DNA from: Marinobacterium aestuarii
Lineage (GTDB): Bacteria > Pseudomonadota > Gammaproteobacteria > Pseudomonadales > Balneatricaceae
Assembly: GCF_001651805.1 (NCBI RefSeq)
Contig: NZ_CP015839.1
Location: forward strand, 930,001 to 994,000
Length of the DNA stretch: 64,000 nucleotides
Reading direction: 5' to 3'
Below, piece by piece: positions 25,960 through 35,398 of the stretch. Position 1 is the stretch's first letter, and the number at the start of each line of letters is the position of its first letter. The notes under the pieces were generated by a model that ran no database searches, was not told where the DNA came from, and saw nothing but the letters and a program-made list of their open reading frames with translations. The position numbers were made by a program, and so were the translations under genes.

Positions 25960-27345
25960 ATGTCCCGTCTGCTGCAGCGCATGCAACGCCATCTGGATCT
26001 CAAGTACAGCGCCGTCCGCCCGCTGGTGGAAGGTCGCATCACCCGCCTGATTGGTCTGACGCTTGAAGCCGTGGGTCTGCAGGTCGCCATCGGCGACAAC
26101 TGCGAGATTCAGGTGCGCCCCGGTGTGCGGGTCGAGGCTGAAGTGGTGGGCTTTTCCGGAGATCGCATTTACCTGATGCCGCTGGACAGTATCGATGGCC
26201 TGCAACCGGGTGCCCGCATCACACCGCTGGGCGGCGCAGGCCAGGTGGATGTGGGGCCCGGCCTGCTGGGGCGGGTGCTCAACGGCGTCGGCAAGCCGCT
26301 GGATGGCAAGGGCCCGATCGAGGCTACCGAGCGTGTCTCCCTGGGCGGTGAAGTTATCAATCCGCTGAATCGCCACCCCATCGAACGGACGCTGGATGTG
26401 GGCATTCGCGCCATCAATTCGTTGCTGACCGTCGGGCGTGGCCAGCGTCTGGGCCTGTTTGCCGGCAGTGGCGTGGGCAAGTCGGTGCTGCTGGGCATGA
26501 TGACCCGCTATACCGAGGCCGACATCATCATCGTGGGCCTGATCGGGGAGCGTGGCCGCGAGGTCAAGGAATTCATCGAACACAACCTGGGGGCCGCCGG
26601 TCTGGCGCGCTCGGTGGTGGTAGCATCCCCTGCCGACGACTCACCCCTGATGCGCCTGCGGGCCGCGCAGCTGGCGACCCGCATTGCCGAATATTTTCGC
26701 GCCCAGGGGCGTAATGTACTGCTGCTGATGGACTCCCTCACGCGCTATGCCCAGGCCCAGCGCGAAATCGCCCTGGCGGTGGGCGAGCCGCCGGCCACCA
26801 AGGGATATCCGCCGTCGGTGTTTGCCAAGCTGCCGCGTCTGGTGGAGCGGGCGGGCAATGGCGCGACCGGGGGCGGTTCCATCACGGCTTTTTATACGGT
26901 GCTGACCGAAGGCGACGATCAGCAGGATCCGGTAGCCGACGCTGCCCGGGCCATTCTGGATGGTCATGTGGTGCTGTCGCGCCGCCTGGCCGAGCAGGGC
27001 CACTATCCCGCCATCGACGTCGAGGCCTCCATCAGCCGGGCGATGCCCGCTATCGTGGGTGAGGGGCATCTGGCGCTGGCCATGCGTTTCAAGCAGCTGA
27101 TGTCGCGTTATCAGCAGAACGAAGACCTGATTACCGTGGGTGCCTACAGCAAGGGCAGTGATGCAGATACTGACTTCGCCATCGAGCGCATGCCGGTGCT
27201 GCGCAGTTTTCTGCAGCAGAGCCTGAATGAGGCGAAACCCATGGCGCAGTGCATTCAGGAGCTGTCGATGGTGCTGTCGCCACCGCCCAAGCCCAGCATG
27301 GGTAATCCCGCCGCTGTCACGCCTGTTGCCGGAGTACGGCGATGA
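25960..27345 (+). CDS. fliI: Flagellum-specific ATPase FliI
   Basis: 461 residues, like the beta subunit of F1 ATPase. Walker A is [15 protein letters not shown], the catalytic region [16 protein letters not shown] and Walker [20 protein letters not shown]. It forms a hexamer with FliJ in its pore at the export gate and drives substrate unfolding and loading. It overlaps fliJ by 4 bp (ATGA). Confidence 0.97.
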   Translation: MSRLLQRMQRHLDLKYSAVRPLVEGRITRLIGLTLEAVGLQVAIGDNCEIQVRPGVRVEAEVVGFSGDRIYLMPLDSIDGLQPGARITPLGGAGQVDVGPGLLGRVLNGVGKPLDGKGPIEATERVSLGGEVINPLNRHPIERTLDVGIRAINSLLTVGRGQRLGLFAGSGVGKSVLLGMMTRYTEADIIIVGLIGERGREVKEFIEHNLGAAGLARSVVVASPADDSPLMRLRAAQLATRIAEYFRAQGRNVLLLMDSLTRYAQAQREIALAVGEPPATKGYPPSVFAKLPRLVERAGNGATGGGSITAFYTVLTEGDDQQDPVADAARAILDGHVVLSRRLAEQGHYPAIDVEASISRAMPAIVGEGHLALAMRFKQLMSRYQQNEDLITVGAYSKGSDADTDFAIERMPVLRSFLQQSLNEAKPMAQCIQELSMVLSPPPKPSMGNPAAVTPVAGVRR

Positions 27346-27785
27346 AAAAGCGCTCCCAGCGCATGGCCTTGCTGCAGGATCTGGCGCAGCGAAAAAAGCG
27401 CCAGGCGGACCAGTTTCTGGCCGACAGTCAGGCGCGGGTGAATCAGGGTGAGGCGACGTTGCTGCAGCTCGAACAGTTCCTGGGTGAATACCAGCAGCAG
27501 TTTCAGCAGCAGGGGCAGGCGGGTGTCGCTGTGGGTCAGATGCTGATGGCGCGGGCTTTTGTGGAGAAAATCGAAGCCAGTATTCGCCAGCACCGCGAGA
27601 CCATGAAAACCAACGCCGAGCAGTTGCAACAGGTCGAGCAATACTGGCGTCAGGTGTACGGCCACCAGTGCGCGATGAAAAACCTGACTGAACGTGCTCT
27701 GACTCAGGAGCGCGCCGAGGCGGAAAAACAGTTGCAAAAGGAACTCGATGAGCGCTCGCAGCGGGTGCGCACACCCTTCATCTGA
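27342..27785 (+). CDS. fliJ: Flagellar export stalk/chaperone-escort protein FliJ
   Basis: 147 residues, almost wholly antiparallel coiled coil ([38 protein letters not shown]). FliJ inserts in the FliI ring like the gamma subunit of F1 and recycles export chaperones. It is the last gene of the fliE-fliJ operon; a putative sigma-54 promoter follows for fliK. Confidence 0.92.
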   Translation: MKKRSQRMALLQDLAQRKKRQADQFLADSQARVNQGEATLLQLEQFLGEYQQQFQQQGQAGVAVGQMLMARAFVEKIEASIRQHRETMKTNAEQLQQVEQYWRQVYGHQCAMKNLTERALTQERAEAEKQLQKELDERSQRVRTPFI

Positions 27786-27834
27786 TGGCGTGTTCCGCTG
27801 CCAGTCGCCAGGCTCAACCAGCCATTGTGACGGG

Positions 27835-27851
27835 TTGGCCTGCAATCTGCA
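27835..27851 (+). promoter_or_regulatory. Candidate sigma-54 promoter of fliK
   Basis: TTGGCCTGCAATCTGCA has -24 GG (27837-27838) and -12 GC (27849-27850) exactly 10 bases apart. The -12 element is CTGCA rather than TTGCA. The predicted start, near 27861, lies 26 bp before the chosen fliK ATG. This fits the 101-bp gap seen here in an otherwise tightly packed gene run. Confidence 0.5.
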
Positions 27852-27886
27852 TGGATAGCCGCAGTTGCTATTACTCTGGAGCTGCC

Positions 27887-29515
27887 ATGCTTGCCCCTTT
27901 ATCGCCTGTCATCTCTGTCACTTCGTTGTCCAGGCCCGCTGTGACAGCCGCCGGCGCTGGCTCTGCGCCTTCAGCGCCCGGAGTTGTGGATTTTTCCGGC
28001 GTACTGGCCGCAGAGCGTGCCGGCGGCGAAAAATTGCCGCAGCCCCAGGCGACAGAGCCCGCTGAAAACAGCGGCGGCAAGAGCCTGCCAGGCGTTGGGG
28101 ATAATCCAGCCAGCACCGATGTTGCCGCTGAGGCGGGCGCAGATATTGAGGGGAGTGTTGGGGCGGATGCACGAGCCTCCGCGCAAATGCGTCGGGAGCA
28201 GGGCTTTGCGCCCGCATCGCTACAGGCCCAGGCCCGTGCGGCCGAGGGGAGTGCGGTGATCAATGGTGTGCCTGCCAGGGCTGAGCCAGTGGCTGAGTCT
28301 GAACTCTCTATCCAGCAAGCCAATGCCGATGCTGCATTGTCGTCGGCTTTAGAGTCGGCCGGTCAGATTGCGAAGCAAGAGATGGATCAGGCGGCTGAGC
28401 CGTTGCTGTCGCCGTCCGGGGCCAGGGCGCCCTTAGCCGTGCAGGATGAAAGCGGGCCTTGGGTTGGGGTTGTGCCGCAAGTTGCAGTGGCGACTGAGAG
28501 CGCAAATATCAGCACAGTTGATGGCGATGGCGATGGCGATGGCGATGGCGCGGCGCGGGCACCGGCTGTAGATAATTCAGCCGTGGATATCGCGGGCGCG
28601 GTTAGCGCGAATGCAGCGGCGGCCAGTGCGCCGCCTGTGGATATTCAGACCCTGATGAGCGCGATTCAGCGTGAGGCCGGCCAGGCACTGCCGCCGGCGG
28701 TAATTCGTGCCTTGCAGGCGCAGCAAGCCCAGCAAGTTCAACATGCAGAACAGCGTCTTGAGGCCGCACCGGCGGCTGCTACGCCAGGGTTGAATACTGA
28801 GCCTGTGCTGGCGGGCTCACCGCCGCGCCTGCCGGGCGCTGAGCTAGCGCCTGTTTCTGTTACGCCTAACCCGGGTCTTGCACCGCAGAACGCTGATGCC
28901 GGTGCAGAGCAGACCCGAGTGCGCCTGAGTGCGGCGGATGCGATGGTGCGCCTCGCAGGCGCAGCTGAAGCGGGCGCCGATCAGGGCGATGACAGTACCC
29001 TGCAGGCAGGGGTGCTGCGAACCGGTGCTGAAGGAACTCGGGCGGCGCAGCCGCTGAATCCGCTACCGGCGCAGCTGCAAAGTATGCCGCCCGGGCTTTC
29101 GCTGGGCCTGTCACAGGGTAATGCCGCCTGGGGGCAGGCCATTTCGGAGCGGGTACTGCTAATGACGGCGGGCAGTCTGCAGGTGGCCGAAATTCGGCTG
29201 GATCCGCCGGAACTGGGCACTCTGCATGTGCGCCTGCAGCTGAATCAGGATCAGGCGAGCCTTAGCTTTAGCTCGCCCCACGCCCAGGTGAGGGATGCGC
29301 TGGAACAGCAGATGCCGCGCCTGCGCGAGATGCTGGCAGAGCAGGGGCTCAATCTTGAAAGCAGTTCGGTGGCCGATGATTCAGAGCGGCGCGAACGCTC
29401 TGCACCCGATGCCGGCCAGGGTACTGGGCTGATGGCCGAGCAGGATGAGGATACGGCCATAACGGTGGTGCCCGTGGCGGCGTCCAGCCGGTCACTGGTG
29501 GATGATTACGCCTGA
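27887..29515 (+). CDS. fliK: Flagellar hook-length control protein FliK
   Basis: 542 residues from ATG 27887 (CTGGAG site); the longer in-frame start would be upstream of the candidate promoter. The long Ala/Pro/Gln-rich ruler region is low in complexity and contains a GDGDGDGDG stretch made by a 6-bp tandem repeat (about 28520-28548). The C-terminal Flg_hook domain (VAEIRLDPPELGTLHVRLQL and following) contacts FlhB to switch export from hook to filament proteins. The ruler varies greatly between species. Confidence 0.93.
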   Translation: MLAPLSPVISVTSLSRPAVTAAGAGSAPSAPGVVDFSGVLAAERAGGEKLPQPQATEPAENSGGKSLPGVGDNPASTDVAAEAGADIEGSVGADARASAQMRREQGFAPASLQAQARAAEGSAVINGVPARAEPVAESELSIQQANADAALSSALESAGQIAKQEMDQAAEPLLSPSGARAPLAVQDESGPWVGVVPQVAVATESANISTVDGDGDGDGDGAARAPAVDNSAVDIAGAVSANAAAASAPPVDIQTLMSAIQREAGQALPPAVIRALQAQQAQQVQHAEQRLEAAPAAATPGLNTEPVLAGSPPRLPGAELAPVSVTPNPGLAPQNADAGAEQTRVRLSAADAMVRLAGAAEAGADQGDDSTLQAGVLRTGAEGTRAAQPLNPLPAQLQSMPPGLSLGLSQGNAAWGQAISERVLLMTAGSLQVAEIRLDPPELGTLHVRLQLNQDQASLSFSSPHAQVRDALEQQMPRLREMLAEQGLNLESSSVADDSERRERSAPDAGQGTGLMAEQDEDTAITVVPVAASSRSLVDDYA

Positions 29516-29596
29516 GGCGGAAAACCCGGGTTGAGTCTTTGATAGAGCCTTAAAATCAGTGTGTTATATTAGACCTCCGGGCAGGTGGAGAGACAG

Positions 29597-30121
29597 ATGG
29601 CACAGGATAATGCAGTGGAAGATGGGGCAGCGGGCAAGTCGGCAAAGTCGGGTCGCCTGATGATGGTGGCGGCAGTATTGCTGGCACTGCTGATCGGTGG
29701 CGGCGGTGTCGCGGCCTTCTTCATGTTTACCGGTAGCGATACGGCCCCAGCCGGGGGTGACACGGCGGCGCCTGTGGTCAAGGCCAAGGCGCTCTATACC
29801 AAGATACGCACCCTCGAAGGCCGGCCGATGTTTGTGGTGACCCTGGCCTCGGATGATGGCAAACGGCACTTTCTGCAGACCTATATCGAAGCCAAGAGCC
29901 GTGATCAGGAAGTGGTTGATGTGCTGACGCTGCACATGCCGCTGATCGTGGCCCGGCTGAACGCACTTTTCTCGACCCAGAAGTTCGAACAGTTACAGAC
30001 CATGGATGGCAAGATCCAGTTGCGCACCGAGGCGCTGGAGCTGCTGCAGGGAATTTTGCAGGAAAAGGCAGGGCGCCCCGGTGTGGAAGCGCTGCTGTTT
30101 ACCAATTTTGTCATGCAGTAA
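29597..30121 (+). CDS. fliL: Flagellar basal body-associated protein FliL
   Basis: 174 residues from ATG 29597 (GGAGAG site 5 bases away); a GTG four codons earlier is less likely. One N-terminal membrane segment (about 24-45, LMMVAAVLLALLIGGGGVAA) is followed by a periplasmic FliL domain (FVVTLASDDGKRHFLQTYIE). FliL surrounds and supports the stator complex. It heads the fliLMNOPQR-flhB run. Confidence 0.93.
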   Translation: MAQDNAVEDGAAGKSAKSGRLMMVAAVLLALLIGGGGVAAFFMFTGSDTAPAGGDTAAPVVKAKALYTKIRTLEGRPMFVVTLASDDGKRHFLQTYIEAKSRDQEVVDVLTLHMPLIVARLNALFSTQKFEQLQTMDGKIQLRTEALELLQGILQEKAGRPGVEALLFTNFVMQ

Positions 30122-30138
30122 CGGAATAGGCAGCACGC

Positions 30139-31119
30139 ATGTCGGTTAAAGATCTGCTGTCACAGGATGAGATTGATGCCCTGCTTCACGGCGTGGACGA
30201 TGGTGACATCGGCACCGGCGATGAGGCAGAGGAACTCGAATCCGGTGGTGTAAAGTCCTACGACCTGGCGAGCCAGGAGCGGATCGTGCGCGGGCGCATG
30301 CCGGCGCTGGAGCTGATTAACGAACGTTTTGCCCGTCACACCCGTCTGACCCTGTTCAACCTGCTGCGCCGCACCGTGGATGTGACGGTCGGCGGCGTGC
30401 AGGTCATGAAGTACGGCGACTATGTGCATACGCTCTACCTGCCGACCAGCATGAATCTGGTGAAAGCCCTGCCGCTCAAGGGCACGGCCCTGTTTATCCT
30501 GGACGCCAAGCTGGTGTTCAAGCTGGTCGACAACTTCTTCGGGGGGGATGGTCGTCAGGCCAAGATCGAGGGGCGGGATTTTACCCCAACCGAAACCCGG
30601 CTGGTGCGCAAGGTACTCGGTCAGCTGTTTGCCGACCTTGAAGAGGCCTGGCGTCCGCTGATGAATCTGCACTTCGAGCATATCGGACACGAAATGAATC
30701 CGGCCATGGCCAATGTGGTCAGTCCGACTGAAGTGGTGGTGGTCAGCACCTTTCAGGTCGATCTGGAGGGCGGCAGCGGTGAGCTGCAGGTCACCATGCC
30801 CTATTCGATGCTGGAGCCCATCCGCGACCTGCTGGTATCGAGCTTTCAGCCCGCCGAGCGCGAGGGTGACGAGCGCTGGATGCAGGCCCTGCGGCGTGAC
30901 ATTATGTCGGCCGATGTGGATTTGAACCTGCAGCTGGCCCAGCGGGACATGACCCTGCGGGATGTGATGGCGCTGGAAGTCGGCGACGTCATTCCGGTGG
31001 AAATTCCGCAGGAGCTGATCCTGCGTGCCGCAGGCGTTCCCACCTTTAGCTGCCGCCTGGGGGTGTCCAGATCGAACCTGGCGGTAAAAATCATTGATCA
31101 AGTCAAGGCAACCGACTAG
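30139..31119 (+). CDS. fliM: Flagellar motor switch protein FliM
   Basis: 326 residues. The N-terminal peptide LLSQDEIDALLHGV is the binding site for phosphorylated CheY. The middle domain (GRMPALELINERFARHTRLT) is CheC-like, and the C-terminal SpoA domain (LGVSRSNLAVKIIDQ) pairs with FliN. It forms the wall of the C ring and sets rotation direction. The intact CheY-binding peptide implies a working chemotaxis pathway, although no che genes are present in this window. Confidence 0.97.
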   Translation: MSVKDLLSQDEIDALLHGVDDGDIGTGDEAEELESGGVKSYDLASQERIVRGRMPALELINERFARHTRLTLFNLLRRTVDVTVGGVQVMKYGDYVHTLYLPTSMNLVKALPLKGTALFILDAKLVFKLVDNFFGGDGRQAKIEGRDFTPTETRLVRKVLGQLFADLEEAWRPLMNLHFEHIGHEMNPAMANVVSPTEVVVVSTFQVDLEGGSGELQVTMPYSMLEPIRDLLVSSFQPAEREGDERWMQALRRDIMSADVDLNLQLAQRDMTLRDVMALEVGDVIPVEIPQELILRAAGVPTFSCRLGVSRSNLAVKIIDQVKATD

Positions 31120-31196
31120 CCCGGCCCGGCATCCGGGTACGGTTTTATCCACAGGCTGACAGGCCGCCGCCGGCGGGCTTTGGAGTATCTGCACAG

Positions 31197-31598
31197 ATGA
31201 GTGATAACAAGGACGCGGGTTCTGACCCTCAGGGCAAGGGTGACGAATGGTCCGCCGCCATGGATGAACAAGCCGGCGGTGCCGCGGCACGGGCAGTCGA
31301 ACTCGATGAGCTGAAAGACGAGTCCACCCCGGTGGGCGACCCCAAACTGGATGTGATCCTGGATATCCCGGTGACCCTGTCCATGGAAGTGGGTAACACC
31401 GAGATTGCCATCCGCAATCTGCTGCAACTGAGCCAGGGCTCCGTGATTGAGCTCGGTCGCATGGCCGGCGAGCCGCTGGACGTCAAGGTGAACGGTACCC
31501 TGATCGCCCACGGCGAGGTGGTGGTGGTGAACGAGCGTTACGGCATTCGCCTGACGGACGTGATAAGCCCGCAAGAACGCATCAAGAAGCTGCGCTAA
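31197..31598 (+). CDS. fliN: Flagellar motor switch protein FliN
   Basis: 133 residues. An acidic N-terminal extension (about 1-50) precedes the SpoA domain (DVILDIPVTLSMEVGNTEIA, LSQGSVIELGRMAGEPLDVK, GIRLTDVISPQERI). FliN rings form the base of the C ring and dock FliH-FliI. The gene is separated from fliM by 77 bp and from fliO by 3 bp. Confidence 0.97.
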   Translation: MSDNKDAGSDPQGKGDEWSAAMDEQAGGAAARAVELDELKDESTPVGDPKLDVILDIPVTLSMEVGNTEIAIRNLLQLSQGSVIELGRMAGEPLDVKVNGTLIAHGEVVVVNERYGIRLTDVISPQERIKKLR

Positions 31599-31601
31599 AG
31601 G

Positions 31602-32144
31602 ATGCGGCGTCTCTTTGTAATCCTGCTTTTCGCACTGGCGGCACCTGCAGCACTGGCCCAGGCCGTTGCTTCTGCGGCCTCAAGCACTGTCGCCGGAGCT
31701 GTGTCAGGTGCCGTGCCAGGCGTGGTATCCCAAGCCCAGGCCCCGTTGCAGGCAGAGCCCGCACTGGGGTCAACTCTGAGTCTGGCGCCCGGTTCCATGG
31801 CACGCCCGGCGATGCAGGATCCGGTATCTTTCGCCATGCTTGGCCAGCTGCTGATGGGGCTGGTAATCGTGATCATGGCGATACTGCTGGTGCTCTGGCT
31901 GGTTAAGCGTTTTACCGGCCTTGGGGTCCAGGGGCATCATCTGAAAATTGTCGCTGCCCTGTCGCTGGGCACCCGGGAAAAGGCGGTACTGATCGAAGTG
32001 GGAGGCCGGCAGCTGCTGCTGGGCGTCGCACCCGGTAGGGTCAGCCTGCTGGAGCGCTTCGATGAGCCAGTGGTGGAAACTGACCCCGGTGCCGGATTCG
32101 GCGCCAGGTTGCGTGAAGTGCTGGAACGCAAGGAGCGTCAATGA
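31602..32144 (+). CDS. fliO: Flagellar export-gate assembly protein FliO
   Basis: 180 residues. An N-terminal signal-like segment ([20 protein letters not shown]) is followed by an Ala/Ser-rich stretch, a membrane helix near 78-103 ([20 protein letters not shown]) and the cytoplasmic FliO domain ([40 protein letters not shown]). FliO helps assemble the FliP ring. It overlaps fliP by 4 bp. Confidence 0.92.
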   Translation: MRRLFVILLFALAAPAALAQAVASAASSTVAGAVSGAVPGVVSQAQAPLQAEPALGSTLSLAPGSMARPAMQDPVSFAMLGQLLMGLVIVIMAILLVLWLVKRFTGLGVQGHHLKIVAALSLGTREKAVLIEVGGRQLLLGVAPGRVSLLERFDEPVVETDPGAGFGARLREVLERKERQ

Positions 32145-32935
32145 CCGCGTCCATAGTCTGGATTTCGACGATGGTCATCACCCGGATGACACGATTCTGG
32201 CCACTGCTGCTGTTGCCCTTATTGGTATTGCTGGCACTGCCCGCAGCTGCTGAAGATATAGGCATACCCGCGGTTAACATCATCACCGCGGATGACGGCA
32301 GTACCAGCTATAGCGTGACAATTCAGATTCTCGCGCTCATGACCATGCTGACGTTCCTGCCGGCACTGATCATGATGATGACCGCCTTTACCCGCATTAT
32401 CGTGGTGTTTGCCATACTGCGTCAGGCGCTGGGGCTGCAGCAGACGCCATCGAATCAGGTGCTCATGGGGCTGGCGCTCTTCCTGACCCTGTTTATCATG
32501 ACGCCGGTGATCGAGCGGGTGAACATCGCCGCCGTGCAGCCCTATATGAAAGGGGAGCTCGCACCGCTGGAAGCGGCACAGGCGGCGGCGGCGCCCTTTC
32601 GTGATTTCATGACCATGCAAACCCGCGAAAGTGACCTTGAGCTCTTTATGCGGCTGTCGAAGACGCCGCGGGTGAGTTCGATTGATGAGGTCCCCTTTAC
32701 CGTGCTGGTGCCGGCCTTTGTGACCAGTGAGCTCAAAACCGCCTTCCAGATCGGCTTTATGCTGTTTATCCCCTTTCTGGTGATCGATCTGGTGGTGGCC
32801 AGTGTACTGATGGCCATGGGCATGATGATGCTGTCGCCGGTTATCATTTCGCTGCCGTTCAAGATCATGCTGTTTGTGCTGGTGGATGGCTGGGTTATGG
32901 TGGTTGGGACCCTGGCGACAAGCTTCGGGCTCTGA
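32141..32935 (+). CDS. fliP: Flagellar export-gate protein FliP
   Basis: 264 residues if ATG 32141 is used. In-frame ATGs at 32171 and 32186 would start just before the cleavable signal ([20 protein letters not shown]) and are equally plausible. Conserved features include [40 protein letters not shown] and the C-terminal [20 protein letters not shown]. Five FliP subunits with FliQ and FliR form the helical export pore. Confidence 0.95.
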   Translation: MTASIVWISTMVITRMTRFWPLLLLPLLVLLALPAAAEDIGIPAVNIITADDGSTSYSVTIQILALMTMLTFLPALIMMMTAFTRIIVVFAILRQALGLQQTPSNQVLMGLALFLTLFIMTPVIERVNIAAVQPYMKGELAPLEAAQAAAAPFRDFMTMQTRESDLELFMRLSKTPRVSSIDEVPFTVLVPAFVTSELKTAFQIGFMLFIPFLVIDLVVASVLMAMGMMMLSPVIISLPFKIMLFVLVDGWVMVVGTLATSFGL

Positions 32936-32993
32936 TGGCGCTCTGCGCGACTATCACTTTAGCTGCCGTTAACGGCATACACAGGAGGACGTC

Positions 32994-33269
32994 ATGGCAC
33001 CGCAACTGATGCTCGATCTCTTCGGCGAGGCGCTCTGGCTGGTGGTGTTGCTGGTGTGCGTTATTATTCTGCCGAGCCTGATGGTGGGGCTGATGGTCTC
33101 CATGTTTCAGGCTGCCACCCAGATTAACGAACAGACGCTGAGCTTTCTGCCGCGTCTGATTATTACCCTGGGCATGGTGATGTGGGCCGGCCCCTGGATC
33201 GTGACCCGTCTGCTGGATCACTTTCGCCTCATCTTCGATGCCATTCCCCAGATGATTCAGGTCGGATAG
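32994..33269 (+). CDS. fliQ: Flagellar export-gate protein FliQ
   Basis: 91 residues with two membrane helices (about 13-36 and 51-73). GLMVSMFQAATQINEQTLSF is the family signature. FliQ packs around the FliP-FliR pore. The ATG has an AGGAGG site. Confidence 0.95.
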   Translation: MAPQLMLDLFGEALWLVVLLVCVIILPSLMVGLMVSMFQAATQINEQTLSFLPRLIITLGMVMWAGPWIVTRLLDHFRLIFDAIPQMIQVG

Positions 33270-33296
33270 CGAGATGCCGGGTCCGGGAGACCGCTG

Positions 33297-34079
33297 ATGT
33301 TCGATATAGGGCTGCTGCAAATCGAGCAGATGGTGGCAGATTTCCTCTGGCCTCTGTTTCGTATCGCCGCCTTCTTTATGGCCATTCCCATGATCGGCAG
33401 TGGTCTGGTGCCGCCGCGCATTCGCCTGGGGCTGGCGATCGGGGTCACAGTGTTGCTGTTGCCAGTGCTGCCGCCCATGCCATCCTTTGCAGCCTTTTCC
33501 GTCGAAAGTTACCTGGTGATCGCCCAGCAGATCCTTATTGGCGCCGCCATGGGCTTTATGGTGCAGCTGTTGCTGCAGGTGTTTGTTGTGGGCGGGCAGC
33601 TGATCTCAACCCAGATGGGGCTGGGCTTTGCATCGGTGTCGGATCCGGTCAATGGCGTCTCGGTGGTGGTGCTGAGCCAGTTCTATCTGCAGCTGGTGAT
33701 GTTGCTGTTTCTTGCCATGAATGGCCATCTGGTGATGATCGATGTGCTGGCGCGCAGTTTCGAGCAGATCCCGGTAGGTATGTCGGGCCTGAGTCCGGAG
33801 ATCTTTTCTGAAATAGTGCGCACCGGTGGCTGGATGTTCGCCGCCGCCCTGATGATGGCGCTGCCGCCGGTGACGGCCTTGCTGATCATCAACTTTTCCT
33901 TTGGCATTATCACCAAGGCCGCGCCCCAGCTGAATATCTTCGCTATCGGCTTCCCCTTTACCATGCTGATGGGGCTGCTGATTGCCTGGGTCAGCCTGGG
34001 CGGTTTTCTGGGGCAGTATCAGCGCATCGCCGAGTATGCGCTGGAGCTGATCAGCATCACTTTCCTGGGTGGCGGCTGA
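33297..34079 (+). CDS. fliR: Flagellar export-gate protein FliR
   Basis: 260 residues with about six membrane helices. LLQVFVVGGQLISTQMGLGF and ALPPVTALLIINFSFGIITK are typical FliR segments. One FliR completes the FliP5FliQ4FliR1 pore. It is 2 bp from flhB. Confidence 0.95.
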   Translation: MFDIGLLQIEQMVADFLWPLFRIAAFFMAIPMIGSGLVPPRIRLGLAIGVTVLLLPVLPPMPSFAAFSVESYLVIAQQILIGAAMGFMVQLLLQVFVVGGQLISTQMGLGFASVSDPVNGVSVVVLSQFYLQLVMLLFLAMNGHLVMIDVLARSFEQIPVGMSGLSPEIFSEIVRTGGWMFAAALMMALPPVTALLIINFSFGIITKAAPQLNIFAIGFPFTMLMGLLIAWVSLGGFLGQYQRIAEYALELISITFLGGG

Positions 34080-34081
34080 GC

Positions 34082-35221
34082 ATGGCTGAAGAAACCGGTC
34101 AGGAGAAAACCGAAGACCCTACCCCCAAGCGAATAAGAGAGGCGCGGGAGAAGGGCGATATACCCCGTTCAAAAGAGCTGGGCGCTACTGTGCTGTTGCT
34201 GGCCGCCGCCGCCAGTGCGCTGATATTTGGCGACCTTGTTGCCAACCGCATGCGGGACATGATGGCGGGTAACCTCTCGCTGGAACGTGAAGCCCTGTTC
34301 GACTCCTCCATGATGGTGGCCTATCTGGCGCGCTCCATGTTTGATGCGCTGATGGCGCTGTCCGGCTTCTTCGGGCTGGTGCTGCTGGCGGCGATTGTCG
34401 GCCCTCTTGCGCTGGGGGGCTGGAATTTCAGCGGCGAATCAATACAGCCCAAGGCGAGCCGAATAAACCCGCTTTCCGGCCTCAAGCGCATGTTTTCCCT
34501 CAAGGCCCTGGTGGAGCTGGTCAAGGCGCTGGCCAAGTTTCTGCTGGTGGCGTCCATTGCCATCCTGGTGCTCAAGGTCATGCAGCCAAGGCTGCTGGGG
34601 CTTGGATCGCAGGATGTGGTGCCGGCCATCAGTGATGCGGTGGATATTGTCATCTGGACCTTCCTGCTGATCAGCGCCAGCCTGATCCTGATTTCGCTGC
34701 TGGATGTCCCCTTTCAGCTGTACGACTACAGCAAGAAAATGAAAATGACGCTGCAGGAAGTCAAGGACGAGATGAAAAGCACCGAGGGCAAGCCCGAGGT
34801 GAAAGGACGCATTCGCCAGCTGCAGCGCGAAATTTCCCAGCGTCAGATGATGGGCAAGGTACCCGAGGCCGATGTCGTCATTACCAACCCGACCCACTAT
34901 GCGGTGGCACTGAAATACGATCCTGAGTCCGGCCGGGCGCCGGTGGTGCTGGCCAAGGGCGCCGATTTTGTCGCACTCAGGATTCGTGAGCTGGCGGTGG
35001 AGCATGAAGTGCCCATGCTGTCGGCGCCACCCTTGGCTCGAGCCCTGTTTCAGCATGCGGAGCTGGATCAGGAAATTCCCGCCGGTCTGTTCAAGGCCGT
35101 GGCCCAGGTGCTGGCCTATGTGTATCAGCTGCGCAGCTACCGCAAGCGCGAGTCGGTGGCGCCTACCCAGGTACGGGATGATGATCTGGATATTCCGGAT
35201 GACCTGCGCTTCGATGATTAA
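34082..35221 (+). CDS. flhB: Flagellar export switch protein FlhB
   Basis: 379 residues. The charged N-terminus (EETGQEKTEDPTPKRIREAR) and four membrane helices lead into a cytoplasmic domain with the autocleavage motif NPTH near residue 270 (NPTHYAVALKYDPESGRAP). Cleavage, triggered with FliK, switches export from hook to filament proteins. A free copy of the same C-terminal domain is encoded at 43576-43854. Confidence 0.97.
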   Translation: MAEETGQEKTEDPTPKRIREAREKGDIPRSKELGATVLLLAAAASALIFGDLVANRMRDMMAGNLSLEREALFDSSMMVAYLARSMFDALMALSGFFGLVLLAAIVGPLALGGWNFSGESIQPKASRINPLSGLKRMFSLKALVELVKALAKFLLVASIAILVLKVMQPRLLGLGSQDVVPAISDAVDIVIWTFLLISASLILISLLDVPFQLYDYSKKMKMTLQEVKDEMKSTEGKPEVKGRIRQLQREISQRQMMGKVPEADVVITNPTHYAVALKYDPESGRAPVVLAKGADFVALRIRELAVEHEVPMLSAPPLARALFQHAELDQEIPAGLFKAVAQVLAYVYQLRSYRKRESVAPTQVRDDDLDIPDDLRFDD

Positions 35222-35251
35222 ACGCAGCGTCCAGGAGGAAAAGCCCGGGTT

Positions 35252-35265
35252 GTCAGTTAATTGGC
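35252..35265. promoter_or_regulatory. FleQ-box-like site at the flhA promoter
   Basis: GTCAGTTAATTGGC matches 11 of 13 defined positions of the FleQ consensus as I recall it. It overlaps the -24 element of the flhA sigma-54 promoter. A weaker copy (GTCAATATTTTGAG) lies at 35305-35318. Confidence 0.45.
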
Positions 35266-35277
35266 TAGTTTATTGCA
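35261..35277 (+). promoter_or_regulatory. Sigma-54 promoter of flhA
   Basis: TTGGCTAGTTTATTGCA carries -24 GG (35263-35264) and -12 GC (35275-35276) with the required 10-base gap and the favoured TTGCA. It sits in an unusually A+T-rich gap between flhB and flhA. In P. aeruginosa the flhA promoter is also a FleQ/sigma-54 target. Confidence 0.82.
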
Positions 35278-35398
35278 TTACTTATTCTGGTTGGAAATAC
35301 AGGCGTCAATATTTTGAGTTTTGTTTCCATTGAGTCTGAATACAGCGACATTTAGCCGGTTTTCGGCTGTCTGTGACTGAATATTGACGGGTAGTCGA

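Noticed and set aside
27785-27886. Extended N-terminus for FliK
   Set aside because: The extra 34 residues are not flagellar-like, have no good ribosome site and would lie across a candidate promoter.
28518-28548. Hexamer repeat in fliK as a mobile or phase-variable element
   Set aside because: The unit is 6 bp, so length changes stay in frame (Gly-Asp repeats in a flexible ruler); it is a coding repeat, unlike the intergenic heptamers.
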